Shown here: piece after piece, positions 25,026 to 32,413 of the stretch
How positions within the stretch are numbered: the first letter of the stretch is position 1
Layout of the letters: the number at the start of each line of letters is the position of its first letter
NCBI RefSeq assembly: GCF_021531495.1
Contig: NZ_JADYTY010000020.1
Coordinates: 1 to 39,747 of the forward strand
DNA length: 39,747 bases
Origin: Anaerovibrio lipolyticus
Lineage (GTDB): Bacteria; Bacillota; Negativicutes; Selenomonadales; Selenomonadaceae
Reading direction: 5' to 3'
The notes under the pieces: model-generated
The model's input: the letters and a program-made list of their open reading frames with translations, nothing else
Databases searched by the model: none
What the model was told of the DNA's origin: nothing
Position numbers and translations under genes: made by a program

Positions 25026-27374
25026 ATGAAAGATTATACTATAGAGGTTCACGGCTGTAGGCCTTCAGATTATACTGGCTCCATTACCCAGCCTATCTAT
25101 ATGTCCGCCACCTTCCGTCATCCCGGCTTCAAGCAAAGCACCGGCTATGATTACAGCCGCTGCGGCAACCCTACCAGAGACAATCTGGAGGAAACCATCA
25201 GCCAGCTAGAGCAGGGAAAGAAAACCTGGGCCCTTTCCTGTGGTATGTCCGCCATTAATGCTGTCTTTCAGCTTTTTAACCCTGGGGACCACATTCTCCT
25301 TACGGAGGATCTCTACGGAGGCACCCTGAGGTTAGGTCAGCTCTTTGCTAAATACAATATAGAGTTTGAATATATTGATACCACCGATTTGGAGCTGGTA
25401 CAGAACTCCCTGCGGCCTAATACCAGAGCTATCTTTGTGGAAACACCCTCCAACCCTATGATGCTGGTAAGCAATATTGCCGCCATCGCCCAGATAGCCC
25501 ACGGCCATAACGCCCTCCTGATTGTGGACAACACCTTTCTTTCTCCCCATTTTCAGAAGCCATTAACTCTAGGGGCAGATATTGTGGTACACAGCGGTAC
25601 CAAATACCTTTGCGGTCACAACGACATTCTGGCGGGCTTTCTGACCGTCAAGTATGATCCACAACTGATAGCAGATATTGAGCTATATGTCAAATCTACA
25701 GGCGCCAATCTCTCTGTTCAGGATGCCTGGCTCATGCTGCGCAGTCTCAAAACTCTAGGCATCCGCATGGAGCGCCAGCAGGAAAACGCCCAGCGCATTG
25801 CCCAGTGGCTCTGCCATCAGGATATTGTTACCCATGTATACTATGTGGGACTGCCTGACCATCCCGGCTATGAACTGAACCGCCAGCAATCCACTGGCAG
25901 CGGTGCCATGATTTCCTTCAAGGTAGCTCAGCCAGAAATGGCCAAAACTATTCTGGCTCAGGTAAAGATAATTTCCTTTGCAGAAAGCCTGGGGGGCGTT
26001 GAGTCCCTGATTACCTATCCTCTGTACCAAACCCACGAAGCTATGCCAAAATATCTGCTGGAGCGCACCGGGCTGGACGACCATCTCCTTAGATTGTCTG
26101 TAGGTATTGAAGATATAGAGGATTTGCTGGAAGATTTAGGCCAAGCCTTTCAGGCAGCCAAAAATTCTATCGACAGTCAGTCTTTTGCATTCTCTGCGCC
26201 AAGTATGAATTTTGACAAGATTATTGACCGTACCAACACCAATTGCCTGAAATATGATTTTGCCGTAGAACGAGGCTATCCCCAGGGCATCCAGCCCTTC
26301 TGGGTGGCAGATATGGATTTTCAGGCCCCAGAGGGAGTTATTCAGGAGCTAATCTCCCGCAGTGGTCATGGCATCTTTGGCTACACAGATCCAGACCAGG
26401 GCTACAAAGACACCCTAAAAAAGTGGTTCAAAATCCATCACAATTGGGATGTGGAGGGCAATGAGCTAACCATTACTCCAGGGGTGGTATTTGCCCTGGC
26501 TGCCTCCGTCAGAGCCTTTACAGAGCCAGAGGAGGCCGTTATTATCCAGCAGCCGGTATATTATCCTTTTAGCGAAGTTATCCGTCAGAACAACCGCCAG
26601 CTGGTAAACAGTCCTCTAATATATGAAAGTGGTGCCTACCATATAGACTTTGAGGATTTCGAAGCCAAGATTCAGGCTCACAATGTGAAGCTCTTTATCC
26701 TCTGCTCCCCTCATAACCCTGTAGGCAGAGTATGGAGCCGTGAAGAACTGCAAAAGCTGGCTGATATTTGCCTAAAGCACAAGGTAGTAATTGTGGCTGA
26801 TGAAATTCATCACGAATTTACCCGCCCCGGCATCAAGCATACCGTTCTGGCCTCCCTCTCTGAGGAAATCGCCCAGAACACCATTACCTGCACCGCCCCT
26901 AGCAAAACCTTTAATCTGGCAGGACTGCAGGTGTCCAATATCTTTATAAAAAACGAAAGCCTCCGTCGCAAATTCCGTCAGCAGGTATTTGCCGTAGGCT
27001 ATAGCCAGCCAAATTGCTTGGGGCTATTTGCCTGCCAGGCTGCCTACGAAAAAGGAGAAGCATGGCTCAATGAGCTGAGAACCTATCTGGAAAGCAATTT
27101 CCAAAAGGCCAAAGAATTTATCCAGACCAATCTCCCCAAGGTACATCTGGTAGAGCCCCAGGGCACCTATCTCATCTGGCTGGATTTCAGAGCCTATGGC
27201 CTTAGCGACAAGGAGCTGGATGATATTATTATCCACAAGGCCAACCTCTGGCTGGACAGCGGTCATATCTTCGGGCCAGACGGCAGCGGCTTCCAGCGCA
27301 TCAATATTGCAGAGCCTTGGGCTGTACTGGAAAAAGGCCTCCAGTCCCTGGCAGCAGCCTTTAAGGACATTTAA
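25026..27374 (+). CDS. Tandem PLP-enzyme fusion: cystathionine gamma-synthase/beta-lyase plus PatB/MalY C-S lyase (782 aa)
   Basis: One uninterrupted reading frame holds two full enzymes. Residues 1-385 form a Cys/Met-metabolism PLP enzyme, with YDYSRCGNPTR (41-51), DLYGGT (95-100), VDNTFLSP (168-174) and the PLP lysine K193 in HSGTKYLCGH. After a short linker, residues 394-782 form a PatB/MalY-type class I/II aminotransferase-fold C-S lyase, with PFWVADMDFQAP, CSPHNPVGRVW and PLP lysine K627 in APSKTFNLAGLQ. Both active sites look intact. The second half begins with Met394 (NFDKIID), the natural start of a stand-alone PatB. ATG 25026 with AGGAGG upstream. Likely couples trans-sulfuration or C-S cleavage steps of cysteine, homocysteine or methionine metabolism. 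Strong + strand terminator follows. Confidence 0.93.
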   Translation: MKDYTIEVHGCRPSDYTGSITQPIYMSATFRHPGFKQSTGYDYSRCGNPTRDNLEETISQLEQGKKTWALSCGMSAINAVFQLFNPGDHILLTEDLYGGTLRLGQLFAKYNIEFEYIDTTDLELVQNSLRPNTRAIFVETPSNPMMLVSNIAAIAQIAHGHNALLIVDNTFLSPHFQKPLTLGADIVVHSGTKYLCGHNDILAGFLTVKYDPQLIADIELYVKSTGANLSVQDAWLMLRSLKTLGIRMERQQENAQRIAQWLCHQDIVTHVYYVGLPDHPGYELNRQQSTGSGAMISFKVAQPEMAKTILAQVKIISFAESLGGVESLITYPLYQTHEAMPKYLLERTGLDDHLLRLSVGIEDIEDLLEDLGQAFQAAKNSIDSQSFAFSAPSMNFDKIIDRTNTNCLKYDFAVERGYPQGIQPFWVADMDFQAPEGVIQELISRSGHGIFGYTDPDQGYKDTLKKWFKIHHNWDVEGNELTITPGVVFALAASVRAFTEPEEAVIIQQPVYYPFSEVIRQNNRQLVNSPLIYESGAYHIDFEDFEAKIQAHNVKLFILCSPHNPVGRVWSREELQKLADICLKHKVVIVADEIHHEFTRPGIKHTVLASLSEEIAQNTITCTAPSKTFNLAGLQVSNIFIKNESLRRKFRQQVFAVGYSQPNCLGLFACQAAYEKGEAWLNELRTYLESNFQKAKEFIQTNLPKVHLVEPQGTYLIWLDFRAYGLSDKELDDIIIHKANLWLDSGHIFGPDGSGFQRINIAEPWAVLEKGLQSLAAAFKDI

Positions 27375-27389
27375 TTTCAGACACAAAAA

Positions 27390-27438
27390 CAGGAGTGTAT
27401 CCATCTCTACATGAGATAAATACACTCCTGATTTTTTT
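27390..27438. terminator. Terminator of the PLP fusion gene
   Basis: 11-bp arms CAGGAGTGTAT (27390-27400) and ATACACTCCTG (27420-27430), then ATTTTTTTG on the plus strand. On the minus strand the stem is followed by TTTTTGTG, so it can also end lepB transcription. Confidence 0.92.
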
Positions 27439-27451
27439 GCTCTAAGACAAT

Positions 27452-27973
27452 TTATGGCAATGCCTTCATATCAGCCAAAGGCCAGAAAACCACCATAGCC
27501 TTGCCCTTAATAAGCTCAAAAGGCACAAAGCCTACATCTGGGAAGCGGCTGTCCTCGGAATTGTTACGGTTATCTCCCATAACAAAGATATGCCCCTCTG
27601 GAATCTTTACCCTTGGATAATCTCCCCGGCATTTGCTCAGAATATAATCCTCAGTCTGCAGCTCGTCATTGACAAATACATTGCCGTCCTTGATTTCGAT
27701 AGTATCACCAGGCACAGCAATAACCCGCTTGATAAAGTCCCTGCTAGGATCCTTGGGATACTGGAAAATCAAAATCTCGCCCTTTTCCGGCTCCCGCAGA
27801 CGATAAATCAATCTATTGACCACCAATCTCTGCTGATTCTGCAAAGTAGGCATCATGGATGGACCATCCACCAAATACGGCTCTACCAAAAAATTACGAA
27901 TAATCATGGCCAAAACAACGGCTATGACAATGGATACAATCCAATCCTTGATTTCTTCACCTAAGTTATTCAC
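27452..27973 (-). CDS. lepB: Signal peptidase I (173 aa)
   Basis: Membrane serine protease that removes signal peptides. One N-terminal membrane helix (about 10-30), catalytic Ser39 in DGPSMMPTL and Lys82 in DFIKRVIAVPGD. The later conserved box GHIFVMGDNRNNSEDSR is present. The GTG start at 27973 has GAGAGGTG upstream and gives the standard short N-terminus; an ATG at 28009 has no site. It follows rplS, the usual Firmicutes order, but a terminator-like hairpin lies between them. Confidence 0.95.
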   Translation of the reverse strand: MNNLGEEIKDWIVSIVIAVVLAMIIRNFLVEPYLVDGPSMMPTLQNQQRLVVNRLIYRLREPEKGEILIFQYPKDPSRDFIKRVIAVPGDTIEIKDGNVFVNDELQTEDYILSKCRGDYPRVKIPEGHIFVMGDNRNNSEDSRFPDVGFVPFELIKGKAMVVFWPLADMKALP

Positions 27974-27991
27974 AAAAGCACCTCTCTTAAC

Positions 27992-28023
27992 GAAAAATAG
28001 AGGCTGCACTGAAGGCAGCCTCT
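27992..28023 (-). terminator. Terminator/attenuator between rplS and lepB
   Basis: 9-bp arms AGAGGCTGC (27999-28007) and GCAGCCTCT (28015-28023) with a 7-nt loop, followed on the minus strand by ATTTTTCG. Probably reduces lepB expression relative to the ribosomal protein. Confidence 0.7.
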
Positions 28024-28036
28024 ACAATTACCAGAA

Positions 28037-28378
28037 TTAGCGCTTCTCGCGGATACGAGCAGCCTTACCAGTGAGGTTACGGAGATAGTACAGCTTAGCG
28101 CGACGAACTACACCACGACGCTTAACCTCAATCTTCTCCAGACGTGGGGAATGTACTGGGAAAGTACGCTCCACACCAATACCGCAAGAAATCTTGCGAA
28201 CGGTGAAAGTCTCACGAACACCAGAACCGGAGCGTGCAATTACAACACCCTCGAAAGCCTGGATACGCTCACGGCTACCCTCAACTACCTTTACCAGGCA
28301 GTTTACAGTATCACCCTGCTGGAAAGCTGGGATGTCGTTTCTGAGCTGTTCTTTCTCTAATTCCTGAATAATGTTCAT
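28037..28378 (-). CDS. rplS: 50S ribosomal protein L19 (113 aa)
   Basis: Typical L19 length and sequence: [38 protein letters not shown] early, [25 protein letters not shown] late. ATG with GAGGAGG upstream. Normally it follows trmD; here the nearest upstream gene on the same strand is the CRISPR-linked miniprotein, so the usual rpsP-rimM-trmD block is separated from it. It has its own promoter at 28464-28493. Confidence 0.98.
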   Translation of the reverse strand: MNIIQELEKEQLRNDIPAFQQGDTVNCLVKVVEGSRERIQAFEGVVIARSGSGVRETFTVRKISCGIGVERTFPVHSPRLEKIEVKRRGVVRRAKLYYLRNLTGKAARIREKR

Positions 28379-28463
28379 TTTGTTTCCTCCTCTTTACAGA
28401 CGTTCGTGTCAAGTGTTGGATTCTAATATAGCCTTGATCAGAGGACCGCCCACATACCTGAAT

Positions 28464-28493
28464 ATAATACCATATAATCCAATATGCCGTCAA
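28464..28493 (-). promoter_or_regulatory. Promoter of rplS
   Basis: Minus strand: -35 TTGACG (28488-28493), 18-nt spacer, -10 TATTAT (28464-28469). Leader about 80 nt; an L19-leader element could lie in it, but I could not establish one. Confidence 0.6.
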
Positions 28494-28520
28494 GAGAAAA
28501 TCTTTACCAATGAACAAAAT

Positions 28521-28655
28521 TTACCCCTCATCATCATCGCTATCCAGCCAGTTAATATCCTGCCAGTCCCCCTGAGTATCATTCCGCGTACAGCCGTAGA
28601 TAGAATAATACTCACAGGTAACACTACAAACTCCCCCATAAGGACAATCCACCAT
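28521..28655 (-). CDS. Cys-rich acidic miniprotein downstream of csm6 (44 aa)
   Basis: Begins MVDCPYGGVCSVTCEYYSIY. Cysteines at 4, 10, 14 and 22 and an acidic end (DSDDDEG). Four Cys in 19 residues could bind a metal or form disulfides. ATG 28655 has AAAGGAG exactly 8 nt upstream, a strong start signal for so short a frame. It lies 32 nt after csm6 on the same strand, so it is the last cistron of the CRISPR transcript, directly before the rplS promoter. I do not recognise the family. Alternative open frames over the same DNA lack a start site of this quality. Confidence 0.65.
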   Translation of the reverse strand: MVDCPYGGVCSVTCEYYSIYGCTRNDTQGDWQDINWLDSDDDEG

Positions 28656-28687
28656 AGTAGCATCTCCTTTAGATATAGCACAAGACA

Positions 28688-30031
28688 TTACACCATGATT
28701 CTTTTCTCTACTGCCTGATTAAGTATATCATATACGCTGCTGGCCTTTTTTACATCAACAGGCAAAATGTAATCTGACAGCTTTACCAACAAATGCAACA
28801 ATTCCTGAGAATGCATTCCCAACATGGACACCAGGCGTTCCTCATTGGTATTCGCTATATTATGCGCAGCAGAATTACGCATTTTGCGGAATCCATCATT
28901 ATCTGCTATTTTGTGAAGTATAGCAACCATACTGTCATGGCCATCTTGATTCACCACCAATGCCCTCTCATCAATATAGTAGCATATATTACACAATACA
29001 CCTAAATTGGGAGCACCAGACCGAAATCCCTCCGGACAAAAGATTTTATCAAGATATTCCAGCAGTTCAGGATACATATTCTGCAGCTTATGTCCAGACA
29101 ATCTCTCGCCACTCATACACTCATTAAGCTTTACTTTGCTATTATTATTTAGATGGTACAACAATAATTCACACAAATAGCTGTTACACTTAACCAATAA
29201 TTCTCCGATATAGCCCTTGCGCTGGGTAATAATTACATTCAACAAATACTCTATTAAGTTTTCTACCTTTTCCTGCTGACCTTTATTCCTGATATTAGAT
29301 ACATTGGAAAACAATTTCATTCCATCTACAACAGATAAAATTTTTCTAGCCTCATTTTTCAACATCTTTTGCCGTAGCACTGCATGATGCACAATATTTT
29401 TAATTTCCTGAGAAATATGGCTGCTTCCCTTAATCAAGGAATATGCACCTGCATACTCATACATATGAATTAGGGACAACAATCTTTGTCTCTCGCCAAA
29501 GGCTCGTATAGTCTGCAAAGGTGGCTCCTGACAGCGGTTTTCAGCATCAGGATATTCATCAAAGTTATTCTGAAGCACAGCCTCTATATCATCCTCATCC
29601 TCCATATGTGGAGTCTGACTATTTGAGGCCTTATTCGGGGATATGACCTGTATCCCCTTTAGATCATTCTCTACAGACAAAATAGCCATTACTGTTTTGA
29701 TCTGCGGGGTACCAGAGCTAAGATTCAGCAGAACCTCATTTTCTTCCGTATTTATTTTGTGAACCTCGGCAGGCAATATATCTATAAAACTATCATAAAG
29801 ATGAGCAGCCTCAATATCTGTATGGATTATATCTATCTGGCAGTCAGGAGCTACATGTTTTATTGATTTGGAATAGCGCTGACTATTCTTCTCCTTTTCA
29901 CTCATAGCCTTAGTTAAAAACAATACAACCTTATCTGGATGATAATGTCTGACTATGTGCAGACAAGCTCCATCATAACAATATCTTACAGGATCTGTAT
30001 CACCTATAGGGGAAAATAATATTCGTGCCAT
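28688..30031 (-). CDS. csm6: Csm6, CARF-HEPN ribonuclease of type III-A CRISPR (447 aa)
   Basis: The N-terminal CARF domain (about 1-140) starts ARILFSPIGDTDPV and has LLNLSSGTPQIKTV, the expected cyclic-oligoadenylate pocket. The C-terminal HEPN domain has the catalytic R385-x4-H390 in RNSAAH. In the family, cyclic oligoadenylate made by Cas10 binds the CARF dimer and activates HEPN cleavage of RNA, giving dormancy or abortive defence. ATG 30031 with GGAG upstream; an extension to 30046 is not supported. It sits after the cas1/cas2 remnant and appears intact. Confidence 0.92.
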   Translation of the reverse strand: MARILFSPIGDTDPVRYCYDGACLHIVRHYHPDKVVLFLTKAMSEKEKNSQRYSKSIKHVAPDCQIDIIHTDIEAAHLYDSFIDILPAEVHKINTEENEVLLNLSSGTPQIKTVMAILSVENDLKGIQVISPNKASNSQTPHMEDEDDIEAVLQNNFDEYPDAENRCQEPPLQTIRAFGERQRLLSLIHMYEYAGAYSLIKGSSHISQEIKNIVHHAVLRQKMLKNEARKILSVVDGMKLFSNVSNIRNKGQQEKVENLIEYLLNVIITQRKGYIGELLVKCNSYLCELLLYHLNNNSKVKLNECMSGERLSGHKLQNMYPELLEYLDKIFCPEGFRSGAPNLGVLCNICYYIDERALVVNQDGHDSMVAILHKIADNDGFRKMRNSAAHNIANTNEERLVSMLGMHSQELLHLLVKLSDYILPVDVKKASSVYDILNQAVEKRIMV

Positions 30032-30081
30032 ATATTCACACTCCACTATCTCAAATTATTTTAATTAAAATTCAAGCTCAT

Positions 30082-30135
30082 TTAAAATATAATTACATCT
30101 TCAATATGCTTATCTCCCGTTCCCCAATCTACCTT
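30082..30135 (-). pseudogene. cas2: cas2 C-terminal remnant
   Basis: In the frame shifted by one from the cas1 fragment, the 17 codons read KVDWGTGDKHIEDVIIF and then stop. I read this as the last strand of a Cas2, fused to the truncated cas1 end. The identification rests on a short segment and on its position between cas1 and csm6. Confidence 0.4.
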
Positions 30136-30473
30136 CCCTATTTAAATATATCCCAGGCTTATCATCTTTGGAATAAAAATGTTCTGGTTTTATTTCATTA
30201 TGACTAATCAATCCTAAAACCATTGAATCTACAATCACCGCCCGCCATTCTTCCATTAAATCTGAAGCAAGAGCAGGATGGTGATTTTTTCAACTGTACT
30301 TGTTACAGACTTACCATAGCTTCGGCTGAAACCTGAATACGACCTATAAGCACTAAACCTTCCAATGTTTCTTCTGGAATTTCCATCACAATTTCCAAAC
30401 TGCGGCCTACCAAATAACGGCCGCCTTTTTTCTGTAATTTAACATTTTCTTCTGTCAGATATACATAACTCAT
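30131..30473 (-). pseudogene. cas1: cas1 remnant with internal deletion and frameshift
   Basis: The start is intact: GGAGA then ATG 30473, MSYVYLTEENVKLQKKGGRY, running 56 codons to a stop at 30303. Just downstream, in a different frame, 30283-30131 encodes the C-terminal part of Cas1, beginning HHPALASDLMEEWRAVIVDS and ending at NREG. The middle ~200 residues of a ~330 aa Cas1, including the catalytic Glu, are absent. The fragments are in the same order as in an intact gene, so this is one deletion plus a frame change, not two genes. Cas1 is the spacer integrase; it cannot be made from this locus. Confidence 0.85.
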
Positions 30474-30502
30474 AGACATTCTCCGTTCATACAAAAATAT
30501 AT

Positions 30503-31513
30503 TATTCCGTCCCCTTACGAGGATTGTGATTCTTAATTGGAGTAGTCAAGTTATGAGTTTTCTAATTGGCACACAGTTTCCGTCCCCTTACGGGGATTGT
30601 GATTTTTAAGGCTCATTATTCTCTTAGTGCTTCAGATAATTTTAATTGTCTTGCGTTTCTGTCCCCTTACGGGGATTGTGATTTTTAATGCTGAGAGGTG
30701 GACTGAGCAATTCCCTAACCTGCAAGCGGGTTTCCGTCCCCTTACGGGGATTGTGATTTTTAATTTCAAAGATGTTCAGAATGTAAAGGAATTGAAAAAG
30801 GCTTAGTTTCCGTCCCCTTACGGGGATTGTGATTTTTAATAGCAAATTCCGTTCTTCCTCTATATCTGCAATATTCTTTTGTTTCCGTCCCCTTACGGGG
30901 ATTATGATTTTTAATTACCCTAAAGCTGATAAAAGTACTGTCTGCGTAGAACTCTACAGTTTCCGTCCCCTTACGGGGATTATGATTTTTAATGAGAGCT
31001 TTCTAGCTTCAAAGATATCTCTGCAAAAATTGGTTTCCGTCCCCTTACGGGGATTATGATTTTTAATCGGACTTTATCCATGAGATAGGTGCTACCGACA
31101 TTGAGGAGTTTCCGTCCCCTTACGGGGATTATGATTTTTAATTTACATTTTTCTGGCTATTGGTACATACTTCGGGATTTGGTTTCCGTCCCCTTACGGG
31201 GATTATGATTTTTAATAACACTAATGAAATTAAAAATGCTATTCGGTTTTATGGTTTCCGTCCCCTTACGGGGATTATGATTTTTAATCAATTAAGGAAA
31301 TTGGATGCCGCTGGGCTTCTAAAAGTTTCCGTCCCCTTACGGGGATTATGATTTTTAATTGTTAAAAGAGATTGTATTTTATGGTTCAGGGTTTGGTTGG
31401 ACCGTTTCCGTCCCCTTACGGGGATTGTGATTTTTAATTTTACCTGGAGGTAATTAACTATGGAAAACCAGATGTCCCGTTTCCGTCCCCTTACGGGGAT
31501 TATGATTTTTAAT
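30503..31513 (-). CRISPR. CRISPR array, 14 repeats (35 nt), 13 spacers (36-44 nt)
   Basis: On the plus strand repeats begin GTTTCCGTCCCC, have core CCCCTTACGGGG and end GATTTTTAAT. Starts: 30503, 30576, 30655, 30730, 30806, 30881, 30959, 31033, 31108, 31182, 31254, 31325, 31404, 31479. The minus strand is the crRNA strand: it ends GGGGACGGAAAC, close to type III-A repeats, with an 8-nt tag ACGGAAAC and hairpin UCCCC-GUAA-GGGGA (GNRA loop). The first repeat (30503) is the degenerate one (four changes), so the leader-distal end is at the left. Base 24 is G in repeats 1-5 and 13, and A in 6-12 and 14. Confidence 0.98.
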
Positions 31514-31629
31514 GCTACCTCTGAATAATGGCTTATTTCCTGGTCTCATATAGCTATTTGCGGTGGGGAAAGCAAATTCATATACACATTCTGGAACATC
31601 CTTCCCCTTACCACTCAACATCCCAATAT
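31514..31629 (-). promoter_or_regulatory. Predicted leader region between cas6 and the array
   Basis: The only space for a leader: 116 nt between the cas6 stop and the newest repeat. It is not notably AT-rich, and I see no strong promoter; a -10-like TATATG near 31575 is the best candidate. The array may be read from the csm promoter. Confidence 0.4.
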
Positions 31630-32412
31630 TCATGGGCAACGGCGGGGATTTCGCTCCACATACTCCACTGCTCCCATGCCCAAAGCAGTTTTTACACCTA
31701 TGCCAGCAAAACCAGCATAACACAAGAGCAGCTCCATAAGCCGCCTTACCATATCATTACCAGAAAATCTTAAATCCATATTACCACAAAAGCCATAAAT
31801 ATTGCTACCATTTACAGAATATTTTTGTGAGCGAAGATTATAGCGACTAATATGACAATGGTCTGCCAGTTGATGTTCCAAATCCTCAGACATAATAGCA
31901 GCCTTGGCACAGCAGCTATTCCACCTCTGTATAAGGCTTTGAAATATCAGATACAGTTCCGGCAAAATTACATACTGACCCTCTCTTTTGAAACTGCCTG
32001 TGCTAATAAACTCCAACCGGCCACCATTTAGATGCTCCTGCTCCAAAAAAATTCTATCCATCAGCTCCTGATAACTACATTTTCTTTCCTGTACCACCTC
32101 CAACAATTCCACTGATATTTTCTTTTGCTTTAAAAATACTTCCTTGCCAATCAGTTGATAAATAGGCATAACTATCCTCTCATCAGCTGATTGAGTCAAG
32201 CTAGACAACCGCCATACTGGTACATTTAGATCACGATTATAATATACACATTGACTAAAGGGGCGGCAGGAGTTTTCCTCATGGAGCCATTGTGCAACCT
32301 CCTGCCCCAAAACATCCATCATCATGCCATGAAATACTGAACCCATAGAGGAATGAATCTTCAACCCCTCAGGCAATCTCAAAGCCAGTTCAATCTGATG
32401 CAAATCTGACAC
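31630..32412 (-). CDS. cas6: Cas6 endoribonuclease (260 aa)
   Basis: crRNA-processing RAMP nuclease that cleaves inside repeats to leave the 8-nt 5' tag. The C-terminal glycine-rich loop GIGVKTALGMGAVEY is diagnostic for Cas6. The N-terminal half has H20 and H28 in KIHSSMGSVFHG, candidates for the catalytic His. GTG start at 32412 with GGAGGAG upstream, 1 nt after the csm5 stop. The array lies immediately 3', matching its role. Confidence 0.88.
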   Translation of the reverse strand: MSDLHQIELALRLPEGLKIHSSMGSVFHGMMMDVLGQEVAQWLHEENSCRPFSQCVYYNRDLNVPVWRLSSLTQSADERIVMPIYQLIGKEVFLKQKKISVELLEVVQERKCSYQELMDRIFLEQEHLNGGRLEFISTGSFKREGQYVILPELYLIFQSLIQRWNSCCAKAAIMSEDLEHQLADHCHISRYNLRSQKYSVNGSNIYGFCGNMDLRFSGNDMVRRLMELLLCYAGFAGIGVKTALGMGAVEYVERNPRRCP

Positions 32413-32413
32413 C

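Noticed and set aside
28490-28681. A 63-codon minus frame over the miniprotein (MLYLKEM...)
   Set aside because: It lacks a Shine-Dalgarno; the 44-codon frame in the same DNA has a well-placed one and a Cys pattern.
30047-30081. A separate gene between the cas2 tail and csm6
   Set aside because: Too short; it holds only the csm6 ribosome-binding region.
30642-31351. Open frames through the CRISPR array (e.g. repeats of FRPLTGIMIF and KNHNPRKGTET)
   Set aside because: The repeating peptides are translations of the 35-nt repeat, not proteins.
31454-31723. An 89-codon minus frame spanning the end of cas6 and the leader
   Set aside because: It overlaps cas6 in another frame and then reads into a repeat; no family match or start site supports it.
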